64,000 nt of DNA from positions 229,744-293,743 of the forward strand of contig NZ_QGTW01000005.1 in NCBI RefSeq assembly GCF_003182355.1. The letters are read 5' to 3'. The DNA is from Cytobacillus oceanisediminis. Its GTDB lineage: Bacteria > Bacillota > Bacilli > Bacillales > Cytobacillaceae. The position numbers and the translations under genes are program-made. The notes beneath the pieces are model-generated. The model made no database searches and had not been told where the DNA came from. It was given only the letters and a program-made list of their open reading frames with translations. Of this stretch, positions 35,386-43,502 are shown one piece after another; the first letter of the stretch is position 1; each line of letters starts with the position of its first letter.

Positions 35386-36903
35386 TTAACTAATATTTTT
35401 CTGTTGTTCCGGACTTGCCGCTGTAAGTTTCCGCTTATTTGTAAATAAAGGAACCAAAATCGTCAGCAAGCTAATTCCTATAAGCGTTAAAGCAATCGGC
35501 TTATCCCAAAAGATGGATAGGCTGCCGTTTGAGATGGTTAATGTTTGTCTTAATGCTTGTTCCATCATTCCTCCTAAAATAAAAGCGAGGATAAATGGAG
35601 CAGCTGGAAACGAAAACATTCTCATGAGGAAGCCGATAATTCCAAATGCGACTAAAAGGTATAAATCAAATGTGTTAAAGCTAATGGCGTATACGCCTAT
35701 CAAACTAAAAATGATAACCAGCGAGATTAGCATTGGCCTTGGAATTCTCAACACTTTTGCAATGTAAGGAATTAAAGGCAGGTTTAGAATTAATAAAAAG
35801 ATGTTTCCAACATACATACTCGCAATAATTCCCCAGAACACCTCTGGACGGTCTTGAATGAGCAGCGGGCCCGGCTGTACGCCTAAAACCAGGAACGCTC
35901 CCAATAAAACAGCCGTAGTCCCTGAACCTGGGATCCCTAAGCTCAACAGCGGAACAAACGCTCCGCCAGTAGCCGCATTATTAGCTGTTTCTGGAGCTGC
36001 CAACCCTTTAATCGAACCTTTTCCAAATTCCTCTGGGTTTTTCGCCATTTTTTTCTCTGTAATATAAGCAATAAAAGAAGCAATTGTTGCGCCTGCACCA
36101 GGCAAGACACCAATGATGAAGCCTAATAGTGATTGCCTTGTCATCGGCCCTCTCATTTCCTTCATATCCTGCTTGGAAATTCGCAAGCTTCCCAGCTCTT
36201 TATTATTACTCATCGTATCGTCTTTACGATTTAATACAAGTGTACAAACCTCAGCTAGGGCAAATAACCCCAGCGCTATGACTAAAAAGTCGATTCCTTC
36301 GAGCAAGTTGGGATTGCCAAAAGTGAAGCGGCTTGTACCTGTTTGGCTGTCAATCCCGATTGTAACGACGATAAACCCTAAAGTCGCGGATATAAATGCT
36401 TTAATCGTGGATCCCTCTGACAAGCTTGAGATCGCTGTCAGCCCCATAAACATTAAGGCAAAATACTCAGCTGGGCCAAACGAGACTGCAACAGCCGAAA
36501 GCATCGGCGTAAATAGCATGAGTAAGATAACACTTACAGTCCCGCCGGTAAAGGAAGCAACGGCCGCGATCGCCAGTGCCTTCCCGGCTTTCCCTTGCTG
36601 CGCCATTGGATAGCCGTCAAAAGCAGTCGCAACGGTTCCGGCTACTCCTGGTGCATTTAATAGAATAGAGGAACTCGATCCGCCAAATATTGCCCCATAA
36701 TACACACCAGCCATCATCACTAAAGCAACAGTTGGATCCATGCTGTAGGTGATCGGAATCATAATGGCTATCGCACTAATCGGCCCTAATCCAGGCATCA
36801 TCCCGATAAAGGTCCCTACAAATACACCAATAAATACAAACAGGATTCCCTGCAAACTAAATGCGACTTGAAATCCTGACATTAGCCCTTGAAATGCATC
36901 CAT
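35386..36903 (-). CDS. tctA: Tripartite tricarboxylate transporter, large permease TctA
   Basis: 505 residues, 11-12 helices. TctA marks: GTFIGMMPGLGPISAIAIMIPITY, GVYYGAIFGGSSSSILLNAPG and ETANNAATGGAFVPLLSLGIPGSGTTAVLLGA. It is the main translocation subunit of a binding-protein-dependent, ion-driven carrier for citrate or other carboxylates. Third gene of tctCBA, 17 bp after tctB, next to a CitA/DcuS-type two-component system. The particular carboxylate is not readable. Confidence 0.9.
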   Translation of the reverse strand: MDAFQGLMSGFQVAFSLQGILFVFIGVFVGTFIGMMPGLGPISAIAIMIPITYSMDPTVALVMMAGVYYGAIFGGSSSSILLNAPGVAGTVATAFDGYPMAQQGKAGKALAIAAVASFTGGTVSVILLMLFTPMLSAVAVSFGPAEYFALMFMGLTAISSLSEGSTIKAFISATLGFIVVTIGIDSQTGTSRFTFGNPNLLEGIDFLVIALGLFALAEVCTLVLNRKDDTMSNNKELGSLRISKQDMKEMRGPMTRQSLLGFIIGVLPGAGATIASFIAYITEKKMAKNPEEFGKGSIKGLAAPETANNAATGGAFVPLLSLGIPGSGTTAVLLGAFLVLGVQPGPLLIQDRPEVFWGIIASMYVGNIFLLILNLPLIPYIAKVLRIPRPMLISLVIIFSLIGVYAISFNTFDLYLLVAFGIIGFLMRMFSFPAAPFILAFILGGMMEQALRQTLTISNGSLSIFWDKPIALTLIGISLLTILVPLFTNKRKLTAASPEQQKNIS

Positions 36904-36920
36904 AACTCTTCCCCCCCCCT

Positions 36921-37379
36921 TTAGAATGGAATAATGCCCGCCGGCAGATTAATCCGAAGCAAATAATTAAATAAACCATAAATGGCAACCGAAAAAACGA
37001 CCGAAACGATTCCATTAGCAATATGCTTTTTATAACCCAGGAATAATGAACAGCCGAAAATAAATAAAGTCGTCATGATTAAAAATCCCAGGATTTCAAG
37101 CAAAGAAATATAAATTAAGATAAAAGCCAGTACGGCCAATAATATTAAAAAATTGCTTTTACTCAATGTTCTTTTTTGCTTCTCGGCTTCTGTTTCTTCC
37201 TTTTTATCAAAAAATAAAAGGACTGCGAAAAATAATAAGAGAAAGCCAAGCCCTTTAGGGACAACATCGGCATCGATAATTGCATTCTGATATTTTGGCA
37301 GGCTATAGCTTAGTATTAAGTAAACTCCTGCTAAGCTTGCGAGGATAACAGCAATTTTTTGATTAATCCTTTTAAGCAT
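36921..37379 (-). CDS. tctB: Tripartite tricarboxylate transporter, small permease TctB
   Basis: 152 residues with four helices in the usual TctB layout (ILASLAGVYLILSYSLP, GLGFLLLFFAVLLFF, FLILLAVLAFILIYISLLEILGFLI, VVFSVAIYGLFNYLLRI ending LPAGIIPF). It pairs with TctA in the membrane. Confidence 0.85.
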   Translation of the reverse strand: MLKRINQKIAVILASLAGVYLILSYSLPKYQNAIIDADVVPKGLGFLLLFFAVLLFFDKKEETEAEKQKRTLSKSNFLILLAVLAFILIYISLLEILGFLIMTTLFIFGCSLFLGYKKHIANGIVSVVFSVAIYGLFNYLLRINLPAGIIPF

Positions 37380-37403
37380 TCATTTCACCTCTATTAATAG
37401 AAT

Positions 37404-37438
37404 GAAAGATAGAACAGCTTAGATGTGTTCTATCTTTC
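37404..37438 (-). repeat. Intercistronic hairpin between tctC and tctB
   Basis: Perfect 13-bp stem GAAAGATAGAACA / TGTTCTATCTTTC, loop 9 nt, with weak T content after it on the minus strand. It probably stabilises the tctC message and lowers tctBA expression. Confidence 0.65.
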
Positions 37439-37469
37439 TTTTAAATTATTTACTCTTTAACACCTTGTC

Positions 37470-37530
37470 TGTGGATTTCCGCTCAAGAAGCTCGCCTTCC
37501 TCTCCAATCAACAGAGTGCCATATTGAACA
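37470..37530 (+). repeat. Internally deleted relic of the dispersed element
   Basis: GGATTTCCGCTC followed by CGCCTTCCTCTCCAATCAAC joins the left and right inner ends of the element at 51599-51779 with the middle missing. It lies in the leader of tctB. Confidence 0.5.
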
Positions 37531-37553
37531 TTTGCTTTTATACAGCCAAATGA

Positions 37554-38564
37554 TTAATTTCGAGCCAGCCCTAATTCTTCAAGCAGCGTCTTCATATCTT
37601 CAGCTTCTGTCTTTAAGAATTCACTGTACTCTTCACTGTCCATATAAAGCTCTCCCCAGCCATACTTTTTGCGGATTTCATCCCAAGCTGGTGAATCGTT
37701 TAACTCTTTGAATTTTTGCTCATAGTATTCCACAGCGGCAGGGTCCATATTTGGAGGTCCAAAAAAGCCTCTCCAGTTAATAAATGTTTCGTCAATTCCC
37801 TGTTCCTTAGCAGTTGGGAAGTCAGATAAAACCTCCCCTTCCAATCTCTCTTCAGATGTAATGCCTAAAACTTTAATTTTGCCGGCACGTACTTGTTCAA
37901 TCGTTTCAGCAACACCAGTTGTATAAACATCGACACTTCCATTCAGAACAGCCGTTAATCCGCCTGCATCAGGATCGGAAATATACTTAATTTTTGTCAC
38001 ATCAACTCCGGCTGCTTTCGCGATTTTGACAAATTGCATATGGTCCATGCTTCCCGGAGATGAGGTACCGATTACACTCACACTTGCAGGGTCCTTTTTC
38101 ATATCTTCAAACAAATCGTTCAGATTGTCCCATTTGGCATCAGCTTTTACTACAAATGCCCCATAATCTGCAATGACATTCGCAATGGGTGTAAAGTCAT
38201 CATAACCGTATTCCGATTGGCCATTTAAAGGCACTAATATTAATGGCGGCGACCCAACAAACATATGGTGCGGGCTGCCCTCTTTACCAGCGACATAAGC
38301 CCAGCCAATTGCTCCGCCTCCGCCAGCTTTATTGACAACCGGCAGCCGTTTATCAATGATTTTTTCTTGTTCAAACACTTGAGATGCCATCCTTGCAGTC
38401 GTATCCCAGCCGCCGCCAGGCCCAGCAGGTGCGGTTATCTCAATTGGCTGTGATGGTGTCCACTCCCCATTTTCGCTGGTATTTCCTCCACTTGACGACT
38501 GGCTGGAGCATCCGGCTGCCAATAGCATCATGAACGCAGCTGCCGTACCCAATATTTTTTTCAT
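37554..38564 (-). CDS. tctC: Tricarboxylate-binding lipoprotein TctC
   Basis: 336 residues. Lipoprotein signal with LLAAGC, a Ser/Gly linker, then the Bug/TctC fold: IEITAPAGPGGGWDTTAR, NKAGGGGAIGW, VIGTSSPGSMDHMQF and GSVDVYTTGVAETIEQVRAGKIKVLGI. It captures the carboxylate for TctAB. First gene of the transport operon, presumably activated by the response regulator at 39807-40487. Confidence 0.88.
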   Translation of the reverse strand: MKKILGTAAAFMMLLAAGCSSQSSSGGNTSENGEWTPSQPIEITAPAGPGGGWDTTARMASQVFEQEKIIDKRLPVVNKAGGGGAIGWAYVAGKEGSPHHMFVGSPPLILVPLNGQSEYGYDDFTPIANVIADYGAFVVKADAKWDNLNDLFEDMKKDPASVSVIGTSSPGSMDHMQFVKIAKAAGVDVTKIKYISDPDAGGLTAVLNGSVDVYTTGVAETIEQVRAGKIKVLGITSEERLEGEVLSDFPTAKEQGIDETFINWRGFFGPPNMDPAAVEYYEQKFKELNDSPAWDEIRKKYGWGELYMDSEEYSEFLKTEAEDMKTLLEELGLARN

Positions 38565-38709
38565 TCTGTTTCCCCCTCTGTTCTTCTAATTCTTTCATCC
38601 TTAAACGCTATAATAAGTCAGAAAAGTATAAATGTAATCGTTTTCAAAATATCCTGCATAAAAACCTTTCTGTTTATTTTGTTCATTTTGTTCACGAGTT
38701 TTTTTATAA

Positions 38710-38951
38710 GGCTCTGTTAAAGCTTATTATTGTTTTTAGCACCCTGGTGATTGGAGCGGAAGGCACGATCTCCTCGAAAATGCATTCGCATTTTCTTACG
38801 ACGAGGTGTTTATTCGAGGATGCTTATTCAACGTCCTGCGGGAGTGCGGATCAAAGGGAGACCCTGAAGGAGCATAGCGACGAGGAGCGTCGGACCGCCC
38901 GCTGAAAGGGAGTGCCTCGTGCTGAAATCAACAGGCAAATTTAACAGAGCC
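38710..38951 (-). mobile_element. MITE-like element, 242 bp, with 8-bp target duplication
   Basis: Perfect 12-bp terminal inverted repeats GGCTCTGTTAAA / TTTAACAGAGCC, flanked on both sides by TTTTATAA (a target-site duplication). No coding capacity. The interior is a reverse-oriented homologue of the element at 51599-51779, with about 60 extra bases that include a CCTCG...CGAGG hairpin. The GG-start TIR and 8-bp duplication are like IS6-family 1sts, which is only a resemblance. Confidence 0.8.
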
Positions 38952-39128
38952 TTTTATAAAAACGAAAAGGCACATTGGTTTCAAAAGGGGGACTGTTTAG
39001 CTGAGGAGGAAAATCATCTAGCATAGCCTAAAAAAAAGAAAGCAAACTAAAATCGCGGGTGCCGGAAACAGCATTATCGTTGGCATCCATCAAGATATGG
39101 CAAAACAAACGGCAAGGGTGGTGAAATC

Positions 39129-39260
39129 ATGGCTAAAAGCAAGAAAAACCAGACTGAACATAAGAACAATGCTCTTCCAAAAGATACTGAATTTGCGGGT
39201 GATAGAGACAATGGCCTGGAAAGAATGGCATTAAAAGCCCAAAGAGATCAAAGCAAGTAA
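39129..39260 (+). CDS. Small basic protein, 43 aa
   Basis: ATG at 39129 with GGTGGTG upstream, ending TAA at 39258-39260 just before a strong plus-strand terminator, which supports expression. Product MAKSKKNQTEHKNN... with DTEFAGDRDNGLERMALKAQRDQ: charged and disordered-looking, like small spore-type proteins of bacilli, but no family can be named. Confidence 0.5.
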   Translation: MAKSKKNQTEHKNNALPKDTEFAGDRDNGLERMALKAQRDQSK

Positions 39261-39267
39261 TAGAACG

Positions 39268-39292
39268 GGGACAGTGTTTTCTGTCCCTTTTT
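39268..39292 (+). terminator. Terminator after the 43-aa gene
   Basis: GGGACAG / CTGTCCC with a 6-nt loop followed by TTTTT. Confidence 0.9.
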
Positions 39293-39315
39293 ATAAAATG
39301 CCATGATGAATTAAC

Positions 39316-39678
39316 TCAATCAGTATCTCTGGCTTTCCGTCGGAAATCGGTGTAGTATATTTTGCGTTCTGGTGGCTCTGATTCCATATTTTGAATAAAA
39401 TCAGCTTTTACCCTTTCCAATAGCATGCTCTTCAATTTCTCCAGTCTGACCGGACCGAATCCAGGCAATTTTTCGGGGATGATTACTTTGAAATCCCCAT
39501 GCTTTTTATACAGGCGAATGCTGCCACGTCCCGTTCTTTCCGTTTTTCCTGATGTATAAACAAATTCAAATCGCTGGTCTATGAAGGAAGATACTTCAGG
39601 AAGTCCTAAATTCTCATAAATCGGAGGAAATTGGTGATAGACAGGAGGGTCGGTGAACCATATTGAAATTATGTTCAA
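39316..39678 (-). CDS. Hypothetical protein, 120 aa, TTG start
   Basis: TTG at 39678 follows GAGGAG by nine bases. Upstream in-frame ATGs lack a site. Soluble product with basic C-terminal half (IIPEKLPGFGPVRLEKLKSMLLERVKADFIQ). No recognised domain, signal or metal motif. Lies downstream of the response regulator beyond its terminator. Confidence 0.55.
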   Translation of the reverse strand: MNIISIWFTDPPVYHQFPPIYENLGLPEVSSFIDQRFEFVYTSGKTERTGRGSIRLYKKHGDFKVIIPEKLPGFGPVRLEKLKSMLLERVKADFIQNMESEPPERKIYYTDFRRKARDTD

Positions 39679-39779
39679 AAAACCCGCTCCTCTCATGTTT
39701 GTATAATAAATATCATTGCCAATAAAAAGTGCAATCATTTAATACTGAATTATAAATGTTTGCTTTAAAGAACAAAAAA

Positions 39780-39803
39780 ACACCTCTCTAGTAAGAAAGG
39801 TGT
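39780..39803 (-). terminator. Terminator of the two-component operon
   Basis: ACACCTTTC ... AGGTGT hairpin followed by seven T on the minus strand, 4 nt after the response-regulator stop. Confidence 0.8.
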
Positions 39804-39806
39804 CAC

Positions 39807-40487
39807 TTATATCAAATAATATTTCCGCTCAGGCCTCCCGACAATGCCGTATTCAAGCTCCGCCTTTGCTTTCCCTGTGGATATTAAATACTCTAAGTAT
39901 CTTCTTGCAGTGGTTCTCGAAGCCCCCAAATGCTCACTTAAATCTTCTGCATTAATTCCATTATTTAAAGACTCCATCGTTTCCTGTACTTTCGTCAGTG
40001 TTAATGGATCAATCCCTTTTGGAAGGGATACAGGATTTGCACCGGAAGTGCGGCCGGATAAGACCTGATCAATGACAGACTGATTAAATTCATCATCAGA
40101 CTCAAGCAGTTCTCTTCGGTTCATTACTTTTTCCAAGGCTGCCTTAAACCTGTTAAAATCGACTGGCTTTACGATATAATCGAGGACTCCGTTGCGAATG
40201 GCAGGCTCTACCACTTTCCTCTCCGTAGAAGCTGTGATTAAAATGACATCCAGCATTGGAAATTTACTTCTCAGTTCTGGGAGAATAGAGACCCCGCTTC
40301 GGTCTGGCAGATAGTTATCCAATAATAAAACATCTATTTCTTTATCCTCTAATAGGGCAAGTGCCTCTGATGCATTTAGTGCCTTACCGGCTACCTCCAC
40401 ACCATCTATCTTTTCTAAAAATTGCTCATGGATCGAAGCGACACGGAAGTCATCCTCCGCAATGGCTATCTTCATGGAATTGTTCAC
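39807..40487 (-). CDS. CitB/DctR-type response regulator
   Basis: 226 residues. Receiver domain with acidic pair EDD near residue 12, phospho-acceptor Asp in VLLLDNYLPDRSG (about 57), Thr in LITAS and Lys in YIVKPVDF. C-terminal HTH: NAEDLSEHLGASRTTARRYLEYLISTGKAKAELEYGIVGRPERKYYLI, as in CitT/DcuR. The ATG may be 40487 or 40475. It follows the kinase by 6 bp and probably activates tctCBA. Confidence 0.88.
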   Translation of the reverse strand: MNNSMKIAIAEDDFRVASIHEQFLEKIDGVEVAGKALNASEALALLEDKEIDVLLLDNYLPDRSGVSILPELRSKFPMLDVILITASTERKVVEPAIRNGVLDYIVKPVDFNRFKAALEKVMNRRELLESDDEFNQSVIDQVLSGRTSGANPVSLPKGIDPLTLTKVQETMESLNNGINAEDLSEHLGASRTTARRYLEYLISTGKAKAELEYGIVGRPERKYYLI

Positions 40488-40493
40488 CTCTCT

Positions 40494-42098
40494 TTATATG
40501 CTGTTGGATATAGAAAGTTTTTTTGGCAGGTAAATGGATAAAACTGTTCCTGCGCCAGGCTTGGAATGAACTTCGATGGTACCATTCAGGTTTTCCACAG
40601 CTTGTTTGACAATCGCCAAACCAAACCCTCGATTCTGATCACCTTTTGTGGAATACCCCGTTTCAAAGATTCGATCCATTTCCTGTACTGGAATGCCATG
40701 TCCACTATCATAGACCTCGATGACCAGATCCTCCCCTACATCTATCGCAAAAAAAGTAACTTCACCGTCTTTGATTCCCTCCACCGCTTCAAAAGCATTG
40801 TCGACCAGGTTTCCGATAATGGAGATGACTTCTGCATAGGATAAATGTGCCGGCAGTGCTTCTATGCTGCTATTTTCATCAATAATAAACTGGATTTTTT
40901 TCTCTGAAGCTTTGCCTAACTTCCCGAGCAGCAAGGCTTGAATTTTCGGATCTTGAATTTGCTCAAATATGATTTTATTCTGGTTTTCAATTGCAGAAGA
41001 TTCAGCTTGAATCATGTTAATCGCTTCATCAACCTTTCCAAGCTGCAGCAGCCCGGATAAAACATAGAGCTTATTTGAAAATTCATGGGTTTGTGCCCGC
41101 AGATCTTCTGAGTACTTTCTTACTTCCGTTAAAGTCTCAACCATTTTATTTATTTCTGTTTTATCCCTGAACGTTGAGACAACACCAATAACTTGATCAT
41201 TTTCTATAATCGGGGTCCGATTGATGATGACATTTTTATTTCGCAATGTAACCTCATGGTCCCGATCAGGTTCTCCTGTTTGAAGCACCTTATAGACGCC
41301 TGTGTTTGGAAGAATTGTTTCAACCTTTTGATTCAAAATATCGTCCTTCACACCCAGTAAGTTTTTGGCTGATTGGTTGATCAATCTAATAAATCCGTGT
41401 TTATCTACAGAGATAATTCCTTCTTTTATGGAATAAAGGATCGCATTCCTTTCCAAATATAGGGAGGTCATCTCATATGGTTCCATCCCCAAAGTAGTTC
41501 TGCGGATATTCCTTGCCAGCAGATAGCTTATGATCATCCCAATTAGGATAACGAATAAAGAAATAAAGCCGATCTCTTTTCCACGCTGAAATGCTGTCTC
41601 TTGCAGGTCTTCCATTAAATACCCAACGGAAACGACACCGATAATTTGCCCTTCCTCATTTTTAATTGGCCCCTTCCCTCTAATGGACCTTCCAAGTGAG
41701 CCTTTAGCCTTGGATATATAAAACTCGCCCTTTAGCGCCTGGCTGTTATCTCCCCCAACCATTGGCAGGCCAAGCTTCATCTCATCCGGATGGGCATAGC
41801 GGACCCCGTCTGTGTTTCCGATTACAATGAATTCCGCTCCTGTTTCTTTTCTGATTTTATTAACCAGCGGCTGCAAGATCTTTGACGGCTCATCTTGTTC
41901 AAAAGAGGATACAACAGTAGGCATGGCTGATACAGCAATGGCCAGCTGAAGAGCCTGGTTGCCCATTTGCTTTTCAACCTGCTTATATTCCATTACTAAA
42001 GAAATCGCGAGAAAAATCAAAATGATAAAAATGGTATTTAAGATGTTTGAACCAATAATCTTTGTTTGCAGAGACATGGGAAGTTTTTTGGTTTTCAT
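40494..42098 (-). CDS. CitA/DcuS-type sensor histidine kinase
   Basis: About 534 residues: N-terminal helix (IIGSNILNTIFIILIFLAISL), an extracellular sensor domain (about 40-170, with RKETGAEFIVIGNTDGVRYAHPDEMKLG), a second helix (ISLFVILIGMIISYLLA), a cytoplasmic PAS domain, the H-box RAQTHEFSNKLYVLSGLLQLG, and an ATPase domain with NLVDNAFEAV, DSGHGIP and GFGLAIVKQAV. Binds an extracellular carboxylate and phosphorylates the downstream regulator. ATG at 42098 after GGGGTG. Confidence 0.88.
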   Translation of the reverse strand: MKTKKLPMSLQTKIIGSNILNTIFIILIFLAISLVMEYKQVEKQMGNQALQLAIAVSAMPTVVSSFEQDEPSKILQPLVNKIRKETGAEFIVIGNTDGVRYAHPDEMKLGLPMVGGDNSQALKGEFYISKAKGSLGRSIRGKGPIKNEEGQIIGVVSVGYLMEDLQETAFQRGKEIGFISLFVILIGMIISYLLARNIRRTTLGMEPYEMTSLYLERNAILYSIKEGIISVDKHGFIRLINQSAKNLLGVKDDILNQKVETILPNTGVYKVLQTGEPDRDHEVTLRNKNVIINRTPIIENDQVIGVVSTFRDKTEINKMVETLTEVRKYSEDLRAQTHEFSNKLYVLSGLLQLGKVDEAINMIQAESSAIENQNKIIFEQIQDPKIQALLLGKLGKASEKKIQFIIDENSSIEALPAHLSYAEVISIIGNLVDNAFEAVEGIKDGEVTFFAIDVGEDLVIEVYDSGHGIPVQEMDRIFETGYSTKGDQNRGFGLAIVKQAVENLNGTIEVHSKPGAGTVLSIYLPKKLSISNSI

Positions 42099-42290
42099 AG
42101 TCACCCCGGATAGAATACAAAATTATTATAAATCTATTAATATTCTAATAATATTTCATTACTTTGTCATCTTGTCTTTGGTTGGAAATTTAGGTGTAAT
42201 GCTTTTTTATGCCTCTCCTCAAATTTACATAATAATAATCTTTTCGTGGAAAAATAAACTGCTATTTTTCACAGAGAGGACGATCTCCAA

Positions 42291-43493
42291 ATGGATCTTT
42301 TTCAGGGCAAATTATATTGGCCGGAGACAAGCCGGAATTCCAGAAGATATGACAAACTGGAGGGTGATTTGGAATGCGATGTGTTAATTATAGGCGGCGG
42401 TCTTTCCGGGGCTTTATGCGCCTTTTTGCTTGGAGAGTATGGAGTGGATACCGTCCTTATTGAAAAAAATAAAATTGGAGAGCGGGTCTCAGCTGCAAAT
42501 ACTGGATCCCTCCATTTTATGTCCGACCAGATGCTGACAGATCTGATCAAGCAAATCGGCGATGAAAAAGCAGTGTCTTTCTATAAACTCAGCCAAAAAG
42601 CAATAGATGAGCTTGCCCGCATTGCAGCTGATTCTGACACTGAATCAGGTTTTGAAAAGAAAAGCAGCCTGTATTTTTCAAGCAGCAATAGCGACCTATC
42701 AAAGCTGAAGGCTGAATATGAGCTCTTGTCCAAACTGGATTTTCCAGTTGCCTTCATGGATAAAAAAGAAATCGAGTCCAAGTTTCCATTCACCAAGCCA
42801 GGTGCCATTTATACCCTTTGTGATGCCCGGATAAATCCCCTAAAATATTGCCAGGCAGTGACAGAGCGTGCAGCAGGCAAAGGCGTGAAAATTTTCGAAA
42901 ACACGGCAATGAAAGATTACGAACTTGGTGATAAAAAACATACTTTTAAAACAAATGGCGGCACCATCTCGGCCCAAAAAGTTATTTTTGCAACAGGCTA
43001 TGATACGCTGGATTTTATGAATACAAAAAAAATCACCCTTTCCCGGACACATGCTATTGTTACCAATCCTCTCAGCGACCGTGAGCGATGGTACGAAGAT
43101 TGCCTGATCTGGGAAACGAAACGGCCATATTTATATATTAGCCTCAGTGATGAAAAACGGCTCATTGCCGGGGGGCTCGATGAAACCGAACCTGTTGGCG
43201 GATATAGCAGAAAAGAATTTAAAAGGAAAACAGAAAAGCTGTTGGACTCTGTCAAAGAGCTATTCCCTAATTTGGAAGCGAAAGTGGAGTTTGAATACAA
43301 TTCGATTTATGCCAATACATTCGATGGCCTCCCTTTAATCGGTGAACATCCGAAACATAAGAATGTTTATTTCCTGCTTGGATTCGGCGGAAATGGAACA
43401 GTCTGCAGCATGATCGGTGCCATAATTATCCGCGATTTAATTAAATATAACTACCATCCAGCTGCAGATATCGTACGGCTGGACCGCAGTTAG
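42291..43493 (+). CDS. FAD-dependent oxidoreductase (D-amino-acid oxidase/DadA fold)
   Basis: 400 residues with FAD-binding CDVLIIGGGLSGALCAFLLGEYGVDTVLIEKNKIGERVS, a central substrate domain, and a C-terminal YANTFDGLPLIGEHPKHKNVYFLLGFGGNG loop closing the flavin site. Such enzymes oxidise secondary or primary amines of amino acids. No Rieske domain is attached. GAGAGGA precedes the ATG. The 5'-nucleotidase follows after 9 bp. Divergent from the histidine kinase. Substrate unknown. Confidence 0.82.
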   Translation: MDLFQGKLYWPETSRNSRRYDKLEGDLECDVLIIGGGLSGALCAFLLGEYGVDTVLIEKNKIGERVSAANTGSLHFMSDQMLTDLIKQIGDEKAVSFYKLSQKAIDELARIAADSDTESGFEKKSSLYFSSSNSDLSKLKAEYELLSKLDFPVAFMDKKEIESKFPFTKPGAIYTLCDARINPLKYCQAVTERAAGKGVKIFENTAMKDYELGDKKHTFKTNGGTISAQKVIFATGYDTLDFMNTKKITLSRTHAIVTNPLSDRERWYEDCLIWETKRPYLYISLSDEKRLIAGGLDETEPVGGYSRKEFKRKTEKLLDSVKELFPNLEAKVEFEYNSIYANTFDGLPLIGEHPKHKNVYFLLGFGGNGTVCSMIGAIIIRDLIKYNYHPAADIVRLDRS

Positions 43494-43502
43494 GTGAATA
43501 AA

